Positions 33,550-40,711 of a stretch of 40,711 nucleotides of DNA are shown here, piece by piece (position 1 is the first letter of the stretch; each line of letters opens with the position of its first letter). Location of the stretch: assembly GCA_017853385.1 (NCBI GenBank), contig JAFMJR010000008.1, positions 1-40,711 on the forward strand, in the 5' to 3' direction. The notes under the pieces are model-generated. The model was given only the letters and a program-made list of their open reading frames with translations. It ran no database searches and had not been told where the DNA came from. A program made the translations under genes and the position numbers. Source of the DNA: Ilumatobacteraceae bacterium (lineage in GTDB: Bacteria; Actinomycetota; Acidimicrobiia; Acidimicrobiales; Ilumatobacteraceae).

Positions 33550-34242
33550 ATGCGGATTGGAATTATTGGTGGCACCGGGCCTGCGGGGAGTGGGTTGGCC
33601 CTACGAATGAGTGTGGCTGGCCACCAAGTTTTGATCGGTTCACGTTCTGTGGAGCGTTCGCAAGAAAAGGCGGCCGAACTTATCGCTCAGTGGCCAGATC
33701 ATCACCTGAAGTTTGAATCAGGCACCAATGAAGATGCTGCAAATTGTGACTTGGTTGTTGTGGCAACTCCTTGGGATTCAACTGCAACCATTGTTGGCGA
33801 GCATGCTCATGCGCTACGTGGCAAGATCGTTGTCACCATGGCGAATGCTCTCGTGCGAGTGGGCAAAGAGTTTCAACCACTTGTGCCACCGCGAGGAAGC
33901 ATTGCCGCTCACGTGCAAGCAGAAATTCCAGCAAGTCGAGTGGTGGCTGCATTACAGCATCTTCCTGCAAAAGAGTTGGGAAACCTAAATCACCATGTTG
34001 ATTCAGATGTGTTGATTTGTTCAGACTTTCCTGAAGCTATTGAAACGGTGAGCGACATCGTTTCGCAAATACCAGGTTGTCGTCCACTCAACACAGGTCG
34101 CTTGTCAAATGCTCTTGCGCTTGAGGCATTCACCGCTGTGCTTTTGCAACTAAACGTTCGTTATAAAACCCGAGTGGCACCTCGGCTAACTGGTATTCCA
34201 GATGTTGATCCAATTAGCGGTCGAAACATGAGACTGGACTAA
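33550..34242 (+). CDS. npdG: F420-dependent NADP oxidoreductase (NpdG type)
   Basis: The enzyme exchanges hydride between coenzyme F420 and NADP. From ATG 33550 the 230-residue protein begins MRIGIIGGTGPAGSGLALR, the Rossmann start, followed by IGSRSVERSQEKA (NADP 2'-phosphate-binding Ser/Arg), LVVVATPWDST and a C-terminal domain with LEAFTAVLLQLNVRYKTR. This implies that the organism makes F420, as many Actinobacteria do. A frame open upstream to 33469 overlaps fabI antisense and adds residues foreign to the family. Confidence 0.88.
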   Translation: MRIGIIGGTGPAGSGLALRMSVAGHQVLIGSRSVERSQEKAAELIAQWPDHHLKFESGTNEDAANCDLVVVATPWDSTATIVGEHAHALRGKIVVTMANALVRVGKEFQPLVPPRGSIAAHVQAEIPASRVVAALQHLPAKELGNLNHHVDSDVLICSDFPEAIETVSDIVSQIPGCRPLNTGRLSNALALEAFTAVLLQLNVRYKTRVAPRLTGIPDVDPISGRNMRLD

Positions 34243-34252
34243 GCGGCATTCG

Positions 34253-35383
34253 ATGAAACTCTTTGATACTGCTCAGCAGAAAGTTGTTGACTTCATTCCA
34301 AATCCAACGGTGTTGATGTACACGTGTGGCATCACTCCTTATGACGCAACGCATTTGGGTCACGCATTTACGTTTATTTCTTACGATGTCTTGCAACGAA
34401 GGCTTATTGATATGGGCCATCAGGTGAAGTGCGTTCGCAATGTCACCGATGTTGATGATCCGCTGTTTGCAAAAGCACGCGAGCTTGGAGTGCATTACCT
34501 CGATCTTGCTGCTGGAGAGGAAGCGCGTTTCGAGTCCGACATGACGGCTTTGAATGCGTTGCCAGTGCACAGCACGCCACGAGCGTCATCTGCCATACCT
34601 GACATTCGAGGGTTCATTGGCATGGTGATTGATCGAGGATTTGCTTATGTCTCTGGTGGCTCTGTGTATTTCGATGTTGAAAAATTTCCTCAGTTTGGCT
34701 CGGTCTCGCACTACAGCAGAGAAACGATGATTGAACTTGCACGAGAACGCGGTGGAAATGTTGACGATCCGCATAAGCGCAACCCTCTTGATTTCGTGTT
34801 GTGGCATCCATCTGCATCGGATGAGCCATCGTGGGACACCATGTGGGGCGCTGGGCGACCTGGTTGGCACATCGAATGCTCGGCTCTTGCGCTTCGTGAG
34901 TTGGGAACCACCATTGATTTGCATGGAGGCGGAAGCGATTTAATCTTTCCGCATCACGAATGTGAGCGCGCTCAGTCCGAAGCCGCAACCGGTCAACCAT
35001 TCGTGAAGCACTGGATGCATGTGGCAATGGTGTCAATGGATGGACACAAAATGTCAAAGAGTCGCGGAAATTTAGTTTTCGTAGACAAGTTGCGTACGCA
35101 GCATGAGCCAATGGCAATCAGGTTGGGGTTGATTGAACATCACTATCGCACTGAATGGGAATGGGACGATGGGTTGATGCGGCGCAATGAGCAGCGGCTT
35201 GCAAGTTGGAAGAAATCTGCTGTCGTTAGTTCATCTCAAGGTGATGAAGGTTTGCTTGCAGATGTTCGAAGCGCGCTAGACGATGATTTGGATACACCTC
35301 GCGCAGTTGGTCTGATTGATCAAGCCGCTCATAATGGAATCGCAATGGGAAGTAGTGCACGACTCCTAGGGGTCAATATCTGA
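34253..35383 (+). CDS. mshC: L-cysteine:1D-myo-inosityl 2-amino-2-deoxy-alpha-D-glucopyranoside ligase MshC
   Basis: MshC joins cysteine to GlcN-Ins with ATP in mycothiol synthesis. The 376-residue protein is a CysRS paralogue: C25-G-I-T-P-Y-D (CysRS has CGPTVYD), the HLGH motif at 34-37, NVTDVDDPLF, GRPGWHIECSA with the zinc-binding Cys, GGGSDLIFPHHE and K266-M-S-K-S270. It ends LLGV-(D/N)-like as I recall for mycobacterial MshC, and lacks the C-terminal anticodon-binding region of CysRS. The length is nearer MshC (about 410) than CysRS (about 460). It overlaps plsC by 1 nt. Confidence 0.9.
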   Translation: MKLFDTAQQKVVDFIPNPTVLMYTCGITPYDATHLGHAFTFISYDVLQRRLIDMGHQVKCVRNVTDVDDPLFAKARELGVHYLDLAAGEEARFESDMTALNALPVHSTPRASSAIPDIRGFIGMVIDRGFAYVSGGSVYFDVEKFPQFGSVSHYSRETMIELARERGGNVDDPHKRNPLDFVLWHPSASDEPSWDTMWGAGRPGWHIECSALALRELGTTIDLHGGGSDLIFPHHECERAQSEAATGQPFVKHWMHVAMVSMDGHKMSKSRGNLVFVDKLRTQHEPMAIRLGLIEHHYRTEWEWDDGLMRRNEQRLASWKKSAVVSSSQGDEGLLADVRSALDDDLDTPRAVGLIDQAAHNGIAMGSSARLLGVNI

Positions 35384-36093
35384 TGTCGCCGCGGGTCGAC
35401 GCTTTGTATTCGGGTGCAACCGAATTGCAAGCGCGATTGCGACCTGTAGCGCGACTGTTTGCAAACAGATTGTGGAAGTTTGAGTTGCATGGATTTGACC
35501 AATTGCCGGAAACTGGTCCAGCCATCTTGTGTGCAAATCATGTCAGTTTTCTTGACTCTGCTTTTTTAATTATTCAAGCTCCGCGAAATATTTCTTTTGT
35601 AGGGAAGAGCGAATATCTCGATTCGTGGAAAACGAGAAAACTTTTTCCCGCACTTGGCATGATCCCAATAGACCGCGGTGGAGGAGAGAAGTCCAATATT
35701 GCATTAGATGCGGCCGAGCAGGTGTTGCACCGAGGCGAATTATTTGGAATTTTTCCTGAAGGTACGCGGAGCCGAGACGGCATGTTGTACAAAGGCAAGA
35801 CTGGAGCGGCGCGACTTGCATTAAAAATCGGTTGCCCAATTTTTCCTGTAGGCATTGTTGGCACGAAAGAGATTCAGCCGCCCGATGCAAAGCTTCCCAA
35901 ACTTGGTGGTCACGTTTCCATAACGATTGGAAAGCCGGTTTCTCCTGATCGTTATGCGCATCGTTCAGATGACCATTTGCTACTGCGTGAAATGACCGAT
36001 GAGGTGATGTTTGAAATTCAGTCAATAACGGGCCAGCAGTATCGAAATGTCTATGCCTCTAAACAACTAGAACCGCAGGTGTCGCGAACCTAG
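35383..36093 (+). CDS. plsC: 1-acyl-sn-glycerol-3-phosphate acyltransferase (PlsC family)
   Basis: PlsC-type enzymes acylate lysophosphatidate to phosphatidate at the membrane. The 236-residue protein has the catalytic H53-x4-D58 (NHVSFLD), the FVGKSEYLDSWKT block, FPEGTRSRDG with E126 for glycerophosphate binding, and the FPVGIVGTKEIQP block. The exact acceptor is not certain, since the family includes acyltransferases for other lipids. The start overlaps the mshC stop. Confidence 0.9.
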   Translation: MSPRVDALYSGATELQARLRPVARLFANRLWKFELHGFDQLPETGPAILCANHVSFLDSAFLIIQAPRNISFVGKSEYLDSWKTRKLFPALGMIPIDRGGGEKSNIALDAAEQVLHRGELFGIFPEGTRSRDGMLYKGKTGAARLALKIGCPIFPVGIVGTKEIQPPDAKLPKLGGHVSITIGKPVSPDRYAHRSDDHLLLREMTDEVMFEIQSITGQQYRNVYASKQLEPQVSRT

Positions 36094-36096
36094 ACT
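36091..36096 (+). promoter_or_regulatory. Possible -10 element for thrS
   Basis: TAGACT uses the plsC stop codon as its first three bases and ends 9 nt before ATG 36106. Confidence 0.4.
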
Positions 36097-36105
36097 GGGG
36101 TCGCG

Positions 36106-38079
36106 ATGAATGCTGCAACCATTGAAGTCACGCTTCCCGACGGCTCAGTTCGGACGCTGTCCGCAGGTTCAACCGGTTTAGATCTTGCACAAGCAATTGG
36201 GTCACGGTTGGCAAAGGCTGCACTTGCGGCGGTAGTCGACGGAAATGAAGTCGATATTTCTGCGCCTTTGCATAATGGAGCCAAAGTGGCAATCGTTACC
36301 GCTGACTCTGATGCGGGCCGCCATGTGCTTCGACACTCCACTGCTCACGTCTTGGCGCAAGCAGTGCTTCAGCATTTCCCTGGCGCCAAGTTCACAATTG
36401 GCCCAGCAATTGAAGATGGTTTCTACTACGACTTTGAGCTTCCCGACAATAAGACATTTAGCGATAACGACTTAGAGGCAATTACCGAGCGCATGCGCGC
36501 AATCGTGAAGGCTGACCAACCGTTTGTTCGTCACGAAATGAGCGCTGCAGACGCGCTTGCGTTGTTTGTTGATCAACCATACAAACGTGAAATTATCGAG
36601 CGAGTGACTTCAGGCGCTGCAGATGGATCGGACGCGAGCGAAGTCGCTGGCGATGGCTCAGTAAGCGTGTATCGCAATACCGAAAGTTTCGTTGATCTGT
36701 GTCGCGGGCCTCATGTTCCGAGCACTTCGCGACTGGGGCATTTTGCCTTGATGAAAGTTGCAGGTGCCTATTGGCGTGGAAACGAAAAAGGCCCGATGCT
36801 GCAACGCATCTATGGCACTGCATGGGAGTCAAAGTCGGCTCTTGACGAACACATCACTCGTTTGGCTGAAGCAGAAAAGCGTGATCACCGTCGACTTGCA
36901 ACAGAAATGGATTTGCTGTCATTTCCGAGTGAGTTAGGTGGAGGTCTTGCGGTGTGGCATCCAAAGGGTGCGATTGTTCGCAAGATTATGGAGGACTACA
37001 GCCGTTATCGCCACCAAAACGGTGGATACCAATTTGTCTTCACGCCGCACTTGGCCAATGCACAATTGTTCGAAACTTCGGGCCACTTGCATTTCTATAA
37101 AGACGGCATGTATCCGCCAATGGAAATGGACAATGGCACGTATTACCCAAAGCCAATGAATTGTCCAATGCATTGTTTGATCTATCGAGATCGACAACGC
37201 AGTTACCGCGAACTTCCATTGAGGTTGTTTGAACTGGGCACCGTCTATCGCTACGAGCGCGCTGGCACACTGCACGGGTTGTTGCGTATTCGAGGATTCA
37301 CCCAAGATGACAGCCATATTTTCTGCACCGAAGATCAAATGGCCGACGAAATCACTTCATTGCTCGACTTTGTCATGTCGGTGTTGCGCCAATTTGGCTT
37401 TGATGATTTTGAGTTCAAACTGTCTACGCGCGACCCGGAGAAGTCGGTTGGATCAGATGAAATCTGGGAAAAGGCAACGACAGCACTTCGTGAAGCATTG
37501 AATCGACATGGCGTGGAGTACTCCATCAAAGAGGGCGATGCTGCGTTTTACGGCCCAAAGATTGACATCGATGTTCGTGATGCGATTGGTCGCAAGTGGC
37601 AGCTCAGCACCATTCAATGCGACTTCAACCTGCCAGAGCGTTTTGGTTTGGAATACATCGGCACCGATAACGGGCGACATCGTCCAATCATGTTGCATCG
37701 CGCATTGTTCGGATCGGTTGAACGATTCTTTGGCGTGTTGCTAGAACACTACGGCGGAGCATTCCCGGCCTGGTTGGCGCCTGTTCAAGTGAGAGTGCTT
37801 GCAGTGACATCTCAGCACGAAGAGTATGCACAGCAACTGGTGAAGCGTATGCGCGCAGAAGGTTTCCGAGTTGATAGCGCAGAAGCCGATGAACAATTAG
37901 GCAAGCGCATTCGTAGCGCCAAGCTTGAACGCATTCCGTTTGTATTGGTTGTTGGTGACGACGACGTGCAAAACAACACGGTTGGCGTAAACCCTCGAGG
38001 TGGCGATGTAATCCGCGACGTGCAAGTAGATGCCTTCATCGCTCAGCTACACGAAGATACAAAAACCACCCATGCTTGA
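36106..38079 (+). CDS. thrS: Threonyl-tRNA synthetase
   Basis: ThrRS charges tRNA-Thr and edits serine. The 657-residue class II enzyme has an N-terminal TGS domain (about residues 1-65), the editing domain with RHSTAHVLAQAV and DLCRGPHVP, the catalytic core with the zinc-binding MNCPMHC and GTVYRYERAGTLHGLLRIRGFTQDD, and a C-terminal anticodon-binding domain. It overlaps the HIT gene by 8 nt. thrS heads the same gene run in mycobacteria. Confidence 0.97.
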   Translation: MNAATIEVTLPDGSVRTLSAGSTGLDLAQAIGSRLAKAALAAVVDGNEVDISAPLHNGAKVAIVTADSDAGRHVLRHSTAHVLAQAVLQHFPGAKFTIGPAIEDGFYYDFELPDNKTFSDNDLEAITERMRAIVKADQPFVRHEMSAADALALFVDQPYKREIIERVTSGAADGSDASEVAGDGSVSVYRNTESFVDLCRGPHVPSTSRLGHFALMKVAGAYWRGNEKGPMLQRIYGTAWESKSALDEHITRLAEAEKRDHRRLATEMDLLSFPSELGGGLAVWHPKGAIVRKIMEDYSRYRHQNGGYQFVFTPHLANAQLFETSGHLHFYKDGMYPPMEMDNGTYYPKPMNCPMHCLIYRDRQRSYRELPLRLFELGTVYRYERAGTLHGLLRIRGFTQDDSHIFCTEDQMADEITSLLDFVMSVLRQFGFDDFEFKLSTRDPEKSVGSDEIWEKATTALREALNRHGVEYSIKEGDAAFYGPKIDIDVRDAIGRKWQLSTIQCDFNLPERFGLEYIGTDNGRHRPIMLHRALFGSVERFFGVLLEHYGGAFPAWLAPVQVRVLAVTSQHEEYAQQLVKRMRAEGFRVDSAEADEQLGKRIRSAKLERIPFVLVVGDDDVQNNTVGVNPRGGDVIRDVQVDAFIAQLHEDTKTTHA

Positions 38080-38575
38080 TCGTCTCTGGAATGGGTGGCG
38101 TGCGCAATATGTGCAACGCGACTCGCATGGGAAGCATTCGGATGAATCTGTGTTTACTCAGATTCTGAAATCTCAACAGACAGATGAAGAAACGTTCATT
38201 GTCCATCGTGGAGCTACATGTTTCGTCATCATGAACGCGTTTCCGTATGCCTCTGGCCATGTGTTGGTCATTCCGTATCGCGAAGTACCTGATCTGGAAA
38301 TGCTCACTGAAGAAGAAACTTCTGAGATTTGGGCAACAGTTACTCAGGCGGTGAAGGTGATCAAGGCCGAGTATTCGCCACAAGGCATGAATGTTGGTAT
38401 CAATTTGGGTCAAGCTGCTGGTGGCAGTGTTGCGCAGCATTTACACATTCATGTTGTGCCGCGATGGGGCGGTGACTCCAACTTCATGGTTGCCGTCGCT
38501 ACAGCAAAGATTCTTCCAGAAGCGCTTGACGTAACTGCTGACAGAATACGAAAACGATGGAAGGAAATGAAATGA
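38072..38575 (+). CDS. HIT family protein, probable Ap4A phosphorylase/hydrolase
   Basis: HIT proteins act on nucleotide-phosphate bonds. From ATG 38072 the protein has 167 residues with the histidine triad H123-L-H125-I-H127-VV and the upstream strands MNAFPYASGHVLVIPYREV. In mycobacteria the gene after thrS (Rv2613c) is a HIT-type Ap4A phosphorylase, so Ap4A or a related dinucleotide is a fair guess. The start inside the thrS end is the ATG nearest the family N-terminus (MLDRLWNGWRAQYV). Confidence 0.88.
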   Translation: MLDRLWNGWRAQYVQRDSHGKHSDESVFTQILKSQQTDEETFIVHRGATCFVIMNAFPYASGHVLVIPYREVPDLEMLTEEETSEIWATVTQAVKVIKAEYSPQGMNVGINLGQAAGGSVAQHLHIHVVPRWGGDSNFMVAVATAKILPEALDVTADRIRKRWKEMK

Positions 38576-39072
38576 ACGATGCAAATAGCAATGAGATTCG
38601 CGATCAGCTTCCAAGCGACCTTGATGTTTCGGCATTTGTAGGTCCGTACCAATTTCCTGATAACAGCCGTCGCCGAATTCCGGGGTATTTGTATTTAGGA
38701 ATCAGCGCAGTCTGCTTGCTGCTTTGGCTGATAAATGATCAAGCTTCAGGTTTGGTAAATAACGGCTTTCTCGTATTCGCACTTGCCTTGGCTGCATTTG
38801 GTGTATTCGTCCTCACTTCATCATGGAAAATGACGGTGAATGAACGCGACGCTCTTGTGCATGCATCGCGTGCAGTTGATTTTGCTGTTGGTCACGCATC
38901 CGCACAGCAGGTTTGGCGTGGAATCCGCAGTCGTCCGACATGGCGAGTGTTCTGCTACAGCGCGCAGGAGCCGCCAACTCACAGGGGTTTGGTGTTGGTT
39001 GATGCAGTAAATGGTGAGATTGTCGAATGCCTTGTAGAACTCAATCCAGACAACGCTGCAACTGCTCAGTAA
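38572..39072 (+). CDS. Small membrane protein of unknown function
   Basis: This 166-residue protein is not recognised. An N-terminal hydrophilic stretch of about 40 residues (RRRIPGY at its end) precedes two hydrophobic helices (about residues 44-59 and 65-83) separated by a short loop; a C-terminal domain of about 80 residues follows, with VNERDALVHASRAVDFAVG and WRVFCYSAQEPP. ATG 38572 overlaps the HIT stop by 4 nt and has a purine-rich GAAGGAAA upstream; an ATG at 38557 adds five residues. It sits between the HIT gene and pgsA, where the mycobacterial order as I recall it has no gene, so a role in lipid synthesis is possible but unproven. Confidence 0.75.
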   Translation: MNDANSNEIRDQLPSDLDVSAFVGPYQFPDNSRRRIPGYLYLGISAVCLLLWLINDQASGLVNNGFLVFALALAAFGVFVLTSSWKMTVNERDALVHASRAVDFAVGHASAQQVWRGIRSRPTWRVFCYSAQEPPTHRGLVLVDAVNGEIVECLVELNPDNAATAQ

Positions 39073-39083
39073 CTGTCGTTCTG

Positions 39084-39089
39084 TAAGAT
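39084..39089 (+). promoter_or_regulatory. Predicted -10 element for pgsA
   Basis: TAAGAT ends 7 nt before ATG 39097 in the 24-nt gap. No Shine-Dalgarno is visible; a leaderless mRNA is likely. Confidence 0.55.
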
Positions 39090-39096
39090 CACAGTC

Positions 39097-39786
39097 ATGT
39101 TTGACGGCCAATTCAGGACTCAGATCGAACGTTATGTTCGACCAGTAGGCGAGTCATTACGTCGAACTGGATTATCGCCAGATCATTTCACGTTGCTTGG
39201 ACTGTGTGTGGCTGCTGCATCGGCTGTTGCTATTGGCGCAGGGAAAATGCAATTGGGCTTATTGCTTGTTATTTGCTCTGCGCTTCCAGACTTGCTTGAT
39301 GGGGCATTGGCCAAGGCGTCTAATTCCGCTAGCCAACGCGGAGCTTTCTTTGATTCTGTTGTCGACCGCGTGAGCGATTCGTTCTTATTTGGCGGTGTTG
39401 CGTGGTTCTATGCAAGTTCTTCAACGCCGCTTTTTGCAATGGTGCCATTTGCCGCACTTGCGGCATCGCTCATCATTTCCTACGAGCGCGCCAAAGCTGA
39501 GTCGCTGGGGCTAAGTGCAAAAGGCGGTTTGATGGAGCGTGCAGAACGCATCATCTTGTTGTGTGTGGGTTTGTTGTTTGACTCATTGCTGAAATGGGTG
39601 ATGGTGATCATGTTGGTGCTCATCGTGATGACAGCAGTTCAGCGTTTCATCAAAGTTTGGAAGCAAGCAGCTGTTGCTCCACGCACTGCCGAGAAGCAAG
39701 CCATTCGACGTTCACGTCGTGCATCTCGGCGGGCGAGACGAGATGACTATCGTGCGCGTTTTCAACGACGTCGTCGCCTGCAGTAA
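39097..39786 (+). CDS. pgsA: CDP-alcohol phosphatidyltransferase, probable phosphatidylinositol-phosphate synthase
   Basis: The enzyme should join CDP-diacylglycerol and inositol 1-phosphate, giving PIP, the base of phosphatidylinositol mannosides. The 229-residue protein has about six membrane segments and the CDP-alcohol motif D65-x2-D68-G69-x2-A72-K73-x8-G82-x3-D86-x3-D90. All four aspartates are present, but the usual Arg after Ala is Lys73. The C-terminus is very basic (RRSRRASRRARR). The substrate call rests on the neighbours: thrS-HIT-pgsA-acyltransferase matches the mycobacterial Rv2614c to Rv2611c run. Another CDP-alcohol acceptor cannot be excluded from sequence. Confidence 0.85.
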   Translation: MFDGQFRTQIERYVRPVGESLRRTGLSPDHFTLLGLCVAAASAVAIGAGKMQLGLLLVICSALPDLLDGALAKASNSASQRGAFFDSVVDRVSDSFLFGGVAWFYASSSTPLFAMVPFAALAASLIISYERAKAESLGLSAKGGLMERAERIILLCVGLLFDSLLKWVMVIMLVLIVMTAVQRFIKVWKQAAVAPRTAEKQAIRRSRRASRRARRDDYRARFQRRRRLQ

Positions 39787-39795
39787 CGAGTTGCA

Positions 39796-40711
39796 GTGGC
39801 CGATCCACGCGATGCTGGCTTTGATGCATTAACCCTTGCGGGGTACAGGGCGGCATCGCTATTTGCGAAACTCACACCTGGCCCATTAGCGCTTGGGACT
39901 TCGCTTGCATTAGGTGGCCCACTCGCTTTTGGCATGCGTGAAAAACGGGAAATGATTGAACGACATTTGCGTCGGGTAAATCCGTCGCTTAAAGGTTTCG
40001 CATTACGACAAGCAGTGCAAGAAGCGTTTCAGAGTTACACCAGGTACTACTTGGAGACATTTCGATTAGGCACTTTGTCAAAACGACAAATTGCAGCTGG
40101 CTTTTCGGTAGATGGATTTGAACACATTGAAAAGGGAATTGCAGATGGCAAGGGTGTCATCTTGGCTCTTCCGCATCTCGGCGGTTGGGAATGGGCTGGA
40201 AGGTGGCTAGTTGATCAGGGCTACGGCCTTACAGCAGTAGTTGAACGTTTAGATAATGACGAGTTGTTTGAATGGTTTCGGGACATGCGCAGTCGTGTTG
40301 GCGTGAATGTCATTCCGTTAGATGACAATGCAGGGTTACGCGTAAGCACTGCTTTGAAAGACAATCAAGTGGTGTCGCTTCTTTGCGATCGAGATATTCC
40401 GCGCGATGGTGTTCGCTCTGGGGTTGAAGTTGAATTTTTTGGCGAGCGCACAACGGTGCCGGCTGGTCCTGCTTTTTTCGCCCTGCGCACAGGTGCCGCA
40501 TTGTTGCCACTTGCAACGTATTTCACGCGTAAATCAGATGGGCACCATGCAGTCGTGCGACCACCCATTCCAGTGGAACGGCAGGGAAGCCTGCGCGAAG
40601 ATGTTGCACGAATTACACAACTGCTCATCAGCGAAATTGAATTGTTGATTCGACGCGCTCCCGAACAATGGCATCTGTTTCAGCCAAATTGGCCAAGCGA
40701 CCCCGGATTTA
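39796..40711 (+). CDS. PatA-like phosphatidylinositol mannoside acyltransferase (3' end cut by window)
   Basis: The frame starts at GTG 39796, 9 nt after the pgsA stop, and runs open to the window end, giving 305 complete codons. It is a LpxL/HtrB-type acyltransferase: an N-terminal hydrophobic stretch, then LALPHLGGWEWAG with the catalytic H127-x4-E132, a LLCDRDIPRDG block, VEFFGERTTVPAGPAFFA, and the C-terminal APEQWHLFQPNW. In mycobacteria the gene after pgsA1 is patA, which acylates the mannose of PIM, and pimA follows. The same role is inferred here; pimA would lie beyond the window. Confidence 0.88.
   Translation, partial: MADPRDAGFDALTLAGYRAASLFAKLTPGPLALGTSLALGGPLAFGMREKREMIERHLRRVNPSLKGFALRQAVQEAFQSYTRYYLETFRLGTLSKRQIAAGFSVDGFEHIEKGIADGKGVILALPHLGGWEWAGRWLVDQGYGLTAVVERLDNDELFEWFRDMRSRVGVNVIPLDDNAGLRVSTALKDNQVVSLLCDRDIPRDGVRSGVEVEFFGERTTVPAGPAFFALRTGAALLPLATYFTRKSDGHHAVVRPPIPVERQGSLREDVARITQLLISEIELLIRRAPEQWHLFQPNWPSDPGF

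Noticed and set aside
33504-33575. Extended N-terminus for fabI
   Set aside because: The added residues have no match to the family, overlap npdG, and the ATG at 33503 begins the conserved MGILDGK.

Overview
The window is a gene-dense actinobacterial chromosome segment of moderate GC (near 50% by eye). Pointers to Actinobacteria are a mycothiol ligase (MshC), a Bpa-type proteasome activator, an InhA-like enoyl reductase, an F420-dependent NADP reductase, SepF/YggT beside FtsZ, and a thrS-HIT-pgsA-PatA run that matches the phosphatidylinositol-mannoside locus of mycobacteria. The moderate GC and the protein style suggest Acidimicrobiia, perhaps a freshwater Ilumatobacteraceae-like lineage; that placement is an inference.

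Positions 1-16530 hold the division and cell wall (dcw) cluster on the + strand: mraZ (cut by the window edge), a structured leader, rsmH, an ftsL-like gene, ftsI, murE, mraY, murD, ftsW, murG, murC, a single murB-ftsQ fusion gene, ftsZ, yggS, sepF and yggT. Most genes overlap or nearly touch. Together they make the lipid II precursor, polymerise and cross-link it at the septum, and build the Z ring. murF is missing from its usual place between murE and mraY, and no ddl, ftsA, pgeF or divIVA is present.

Positions 16573-22245 hold ileS (type 2-like), a DksA/TraR-like protein with a long lysine/alanine-rich tail and no zinc-finger cysteines, lspA and rluD. From 22250 to 34242 the strand changes several times: an Rrf2 regulator (-), a phosphodiesterase-like protein, bpa, dnaE, an unrecognised protein and a nitroreductase (+), then a DUF255 thioredoxin-fold protein, a secreted subtilase and fabI/inhA (-), then npdG (+).

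Positions 34253-40711 carry mshC, plsC, thrS, a HIT-family hydrolase/phosphorylase, a small membrane protein, a phosphatidylinositol-phosphate synthase candidate and a PatA-like acyltransferase cut by the window end: mycothiol and phospholipid/PIM synthesis.

Two signals run across the window. Many genes without a Shine-Dalgarno sequence have a TAnnnT -10 element ending 6-9 nt before the start codon, which points to leaderless mRNAs. The mraZ-rsmH gap holds a 22-24 bp long-range stem in the place of the known actinobacterial mraW RNA motif. No tRNA, rRNA, CRISPR array, insertion sequence or prophage was seen, and no gene-free stretch exceeds 300 bases.
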